Shown here piece by piece: positions 12,495 through 15,067 of a DNA stretch of 15,067 nt (within the stretch, counting starts at the first letter, position 1; each line of letters starts with the position of its first letter). This stretch comes from Candidatus Altarchaeales archaeon (GTDB lineage Archaea > Altiarchaeota > Altiarchaeia > IMC4 > QMZM01): NCBI GenBank assembly GCA_003663045.1, contig QMZG01000010.1, positions 1-15,067 of the forward strand, written 5' to 3'. The position numbers and the translations under genes are program-made. Under the pieces are notes generated by a model that saw nothing but the letters and a program-made list of their open reading frames with translations, was not told where the DNA came from and searched no databases.

Positions 12495-13785
12495 TCTTCA
12501 ATCCCTCGTAAAGATCATCCAGTGCAGCCTCTTTCTGCAAAGACCGTTTTTCTTTTTTGATCTTTTCATAGGTTTCTTTCCTTAATAGATTTTTAAGATT
12601 TAGATTTAAATCCACACATGCTTTATTTAGTGACTTATAACCTTCAGAATCATACCTCAAAAAGCAGAATATTTTCTTGTAGTTATCTTTATGAGCACCT
12701 AAATAGTCTCTTATCCTCCCTTCAGTAACTTCGATATACCTCCTTTTTATCTCTTCCGTCTCCAGGGATTCATCCCAGTTATAGCTGTTGAATGGATAAT
12801 AATTTTCAAATTCTCTGGGAACTAGGCCCGCGTTACTTATCATTACCTGATGTATTCTTGGATAAATTTTTAATTTCTTTAATTCCATTAAAATCCTCCT
12901 ATGCGTCCTTGATTCTGAATATGGTTTTCTATAAGAACATGGGAGTAATAAAAGGATATCCTTCCCTCTCGGAGGCGAATACCATCTTAATAGGTAATCC
13001 TGCCAGACCTCAAAGTGCGGATGCGTTAGAAATTCCTCTCCGACGCCGTTCAGTTGTTCTCTAATCTCCTCTGGGAATTTGGGGATAAATTTAAAGGTCT
13101 CCGGATCTAGTTCTATCTTGGGGTGAGATCTCCATTTTTTCGTTAACTGGAAGAATTCCACTCTACTCAAAAAGTTCCATTCCCCCCTCAACCACATTCT
13201 AAAGAGTGGGGTATTCCCATGGGGGAGGAGATTTATTAGAACAATGGAGTCTGAAAATTTCAATGCATAGGCTACAGATTTATCTAAAGATTCATTCAAA
13301 TCCTCAACAAATGGTAGATTCATCAGGAGATATGTCCTTACTTTTCCATTGCAAGAATGTATAATCTCTGCTGAATTTTCAAAATCACTGAGATGAAACC
13401 CCTTATTGATTTTATCCAAGATGGCATCATCAGCGATTTCCAGGCCTATAGCCACGGTGAGATCAATCCCCTTAAATTCCTCCAATATCTCCTCCTTTAT
13501 AAATTCAGGTCTGGACTCAATAGTTAGATTTGTTATCCCCTTATCTTTACACCTCTCTATAAAATACATCCTTGCCTCTCTGGGTATCTGTTTTTCATCT
13601 AAGAAGCTACCGGAGCCAAATACCTTTATGGTGTCTACTCCAAACAGACTGTCAAAAAAGGAATCAAATTCTCTCTTCAGATTCTCAAAACTCGGCTTTT
13701 TTCCAGGAATTCTTCCATAGCCACAAAAAAAACATTTAGCCCATGCGCATTTCCCGGATTTCAGAATTAAGGTTTTTTCAGACAT
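12472..13785 (-). CDS. RaSEA-like radical SAM enzyme fused to an ArcS-like C-terminal domain
   Basis: A 437-aa protein in two parts. Residues 1-~260 are a radical SAM domain of the archaeosine-pathway RaSEA type, opening MSEKTLILKSGKCAWAKCFF. Cluster cysteines are C13, C18 and C21 (Cx4Cx2C), followed by GYGR. A SAM-binding-like FGSGSFLDE (56-64), TIESRPEF (88-95) and the GLEIADD (114-120) and NKGF segments follow. Residues ~275-400 carry P282-C283, K287-P288-Y289, S292 and H295. This is exactly the PCx3KPYx2Sx2H signature of ArcS (archaeosine synthase alpha), followed by ISNAGLVPREFENYYP, as in the ArcS C-terminal (DUF5591) domain. ArcS joins lysine to preQ0-tRNA, and RaSEA then forms archaeosine at position 15. 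ATG 13785 is chosen over ATG 13845 because homology begins there. The PUA and TGT-like parts of ArcS are absent. Confidence 0.85.
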   Translation of the reverse strand: MSEKTLILKSGKCAWAKCFFCGYGRIPGKKPSFENLKREFDSFFDSLFGVDTIKVFGSGSFLDEKQIPREARMYFIERCKDKGITNLTIESRPEFIKEEILEEFKGIDLTVAIGLEIADDAILDKINKGFHLSDFENSAEIIHSCNGKVRTYLLMNLPFVEDLNESLDKSVAYALKFSDSIVLINLLPHGNTPLFRMWLRGEWNFLSRVEFFQLTKKWRSHPKIELDPETFKFIPKFPEEIREQLNGVGEEFLTHPHFEVWQDYLLRWYSPPRGKDILLLLPCSYRKPYSESRTHRRILMELKKLKIYPRIHQVMISNAGLVPREFENYYPFNSYNWDESLETEEIKRRYIEVTEGRIRDYLGAHKDNYKKIFCFLRYDSEGYKSLNKACVDLNLNLKNLLRKETYEKIKKEKRSLQKEAALDDLYEGLKNENHSGD

Positions 13786-13802
13786 ATTCAGATATATATT
13801 GA

Positions 13803-13813
13803 TATGATATAAG
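13803..13813 (-). promoter_or_regulatory. putative TATA box for the RaSEA-like gene
   Basis: CTTATATCATA on the complement lies about 20-28 nt before ATG 13785, in the 56-bp gap after the coiled-coil gene. No ribosome binding site is visible, so a leaderless start is inferred. The stretch ATATATA nearer the ATG (about 13793-13799) is too close to serve as the box. Confidence 0.35.
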
Positions 13814-13841
13814 AAAGAAAAATTAGAATAATCTAGAATAA

Positions 13842-15067
13842 TCAATATGTACCCCTTATTCTTTTTTGCTCCTCTCTTATCCTTTCCAGCTCACTTTTGA
13901 TCCTTGCTATCTTCTCTTCCTCTTCCAATTCCTTTAATCTCTTCAAAGCATCCCTTGTAAGTTCCAAATTAGCGCCTCCTAAAAACTTTGGGCGAATATC
14001 CAATATACCCTTTTCCTTTAATTCATTTGCCCATTTATTGATAGTATCCTCACTAACTTTTAGGACTTTGGCAGCATTCTTTACACTTATCTTCTTACTC
14101 TTCTGCATTAACTTTAGGAGATCATCCTGATCTTTTTCCTTCCCCACGGCCTCTATTATCTCCATTTCTTTTTCTCTAAGTTCCTCTTCGCCAGGAATTT
14201 TCTCTTTTTTCTCCTCGGGAATTTCCTTCATCAATGACGTCTCCTCCTTTGGCATTACATCTTCAATTTCTGATACTGCCTCTTCCTTGGGAGGAGGCCC
14301 TTCTTCTTTTACTTTTCTCCTCTCCATCTCCTCTCTAATCTTTTTCATCAGTTCCTCCTCTTCAGATAATCTTTCCTCTGCTTTCATCTCCTTCTCGGGC
14401 TTTACCTCCTCTTCCTCTTCAGATAATCTTTCCTCTGCTTTCATCTCCTTCTCGGGCTTTACCTCCTCTTTGGGCATTTCCTCGACCTTAATTTCTTCTT
14501 CCTCTGGAATCTCCACTTTCTCTTTTATTTTCTTTCCAAGGAGCTTATCTAATTCCTCCACCTTTTTTCTTAATTTTTCTTCTTCCTTTCTAAAGAAGAA
14601 ATCTAATTCCTTAGCCTTTTCTTCTAGATCTTCCCCCTTGGCTTTTAATCTCTTTTCTTCATCCTCAATCTTTATCTTTCTCTCTACTAGGTCCTCTTCA
14701 ACGCTCTGTAGTGCCTTCCTTTTCTTATTCAGTTCCTCCTCCATCCTCTTTATTTTTGTTTCTCTTCTTTTAGCATCCTTCATTCTTCTTTTAACATCTT
14801 CCTCCATACTTTTCAGTTTTTCTTCGGCCTCTCTCAGTTCCTCACCCCTCTTAATTGTTTTTTCCCTCTCATCCAATTCCTTCTTCAATCTCTCTACCTC
14901 CTTCTTTGCCTTTTTAACTATCCTCTCTCTCTTCTTCACATTCGTCTCCAAGCGTCTCACTTCGGCCTCCTTTTTCTCTATCCTCTCCTTCCTTACGTTC
15001 AGATCGGTTTCCAAACCCTTCAATTCACTCTCCTTTCCCTTCAGTTGCTCTTCCTTCTCTCTTGTGA
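13842..15067 (-). CDS. coiled-coil protein with C-terminal winged helix (5' end outside window)
   Basis: A partial gene: the frame stays open to the window edge, and the TTG at 15023 is only an internal codon. At least 407 codons are visible. Residues from the edge to about 180 form an uninterrupted charged coiled coil rich in K, R and E with heptad-spaced L/V/I. Then comes an acidic, proline-containing low-complexity linker that includes a perfect 19-aa tandem repeat. The last ~96 residues (14132 to 13845) hold a helix-turn-helix or winged helix: ISVKNAAKVLKVSEDTINKW then ELKEKGILDIRP, closed by a second charged helix. No membrane segment is visible. A long rod plus DNA-binding head suggests a chromosome or regulatory role, but that is inference. 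Confidence 0.75.
   Translation of the reverse strand, partial: TREKEEQLKGKESELKGLETDLNVRKERIEKKEAEVRRLETNVKKRERIVKKAKKEVERLKKELDEREKTIKRGEELREAEEKLKSMEEDVKRRMKDAKRRETKIKRMEEELNKKRKALQSVEEDLVERKIKIEDEEKRLKAKGEDLEEKAKELDFFFRKEEEKLRKKVEELDKLLGKKIKEKVEIPEEEEIKVEEMPKEEVKPEKEMKAEERLSEEEEEVKPEKEMKAEERLSEEEELMKKIREEMERRKVKEEGPPPKEEAVSEIEDVMPKEETSLMKEIPEEKKEKIPGEEELREKEMEIIEAVGKEKDQDDLLKLMQKSKKISVKNAAKVLKVSEDTINKWANELKEKGILDIRPKFLGGANLELTRDALKRLKELEEEEKIARIKSELERIREEQKRIRGTY
14356..14470. repeat. perfect 57-bp tandem duplication inside the coiled-coil gene
   Basis: Two identical 57-bp units (14356-14412 and 14413-14469) encode KPEKEMKAEERLSEEEE twice within a 19-aa period. Flanking sequence diverges at once on both sides. 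Third-base identity shows the duplication is recent, and the period keeps the reading frame. Confidence 0.9.

Noticed and set aside
1..15067. CRISPR array, insertion sequence or prophage
   Set aside because: No regularly spaced repeats, transposase, integrase or phage genes were seen on either strand.

Overview
The window is archaeal. It carries an LSm (Sm-like) protein, ribosomal protein L37e, RNase P protein component 4, a DUF357 protein, an archaeal-type UMP kinase, an archaeosine-pathway radical SAM protein, and a tRNA-Val with a bulge-helix-bulge intron and no encoded CCA. Several genes have a TATA-like box about 25 nt before the start codon, as expected for leaderless archaeal transcripts. 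Base composition is AT-rich. I cannot assign a lineage; a free-living, amino-acid- and purine-prototrophic archaeon is the best reading. I see no transposase, CRISPR array or phage gene.

Layout. 1-1085: three tandem hairpins, then a MoxR-family AAA+ ATPase (+). 1156-3230 (-): an RNA-processing and peptidase run in the order M24 aminopeptidase, RNase P component 4, a small apparently frameshifted ORF, a YhbY/CRM RNA-binding protein and DUF357, with 4-bp overlaps. 3254-3890 (+): a shared divergent TATA box, LSm, an intergenic hairpin element, L37e (49 codons), a 9-bp hairpin and the intron-containing tRNA-Val(GAC). 3908-6613 (-): aspartate-semialdehyde dehydrogenase, an Lrp/AsnC regulator and a class I aminotransferase, packed as one amino-acid biosynthesis operon. 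6694-7935 (+): a Yip1-type membrane protein with a duplicated cysteine-rich outer region. 7950-8842 (+): a second copy of the intergenic element, then UMP kinase. 8846-15067 (-): a long codirectional run of a coiled-coil/winged-helix protein (cut by the window edge), RaSEA fused to an ArcS-like domain, HisA, TatD, PurM, branched-chain aminotransferase and a previously unlisted 57-aa protein.

The strongest novelty is the 437-aa protein at 12472-13785. Its N-terminal half is a RaSEA-like radical SAM enzyme. Its C-terminal half carries the signature PCx3KPYx2Sx2H of the lysine-transferring archaeosine synthase ArcS. Both catalytic steps that turn preQ0 in tRNA into archaeosine may therefore be physically linked here. 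Second is a family of short intergenic hairpin elements: two related ~75-nt copies sit directly after + strand stop codons, and two further hairpins share the stem, with a compensatory A-T to C-G change. Third are two small genes missed by length filters (L37e, and the 57-aa ORF at 8846-9019) and one probably frameshifted small gene at 1650-1819.
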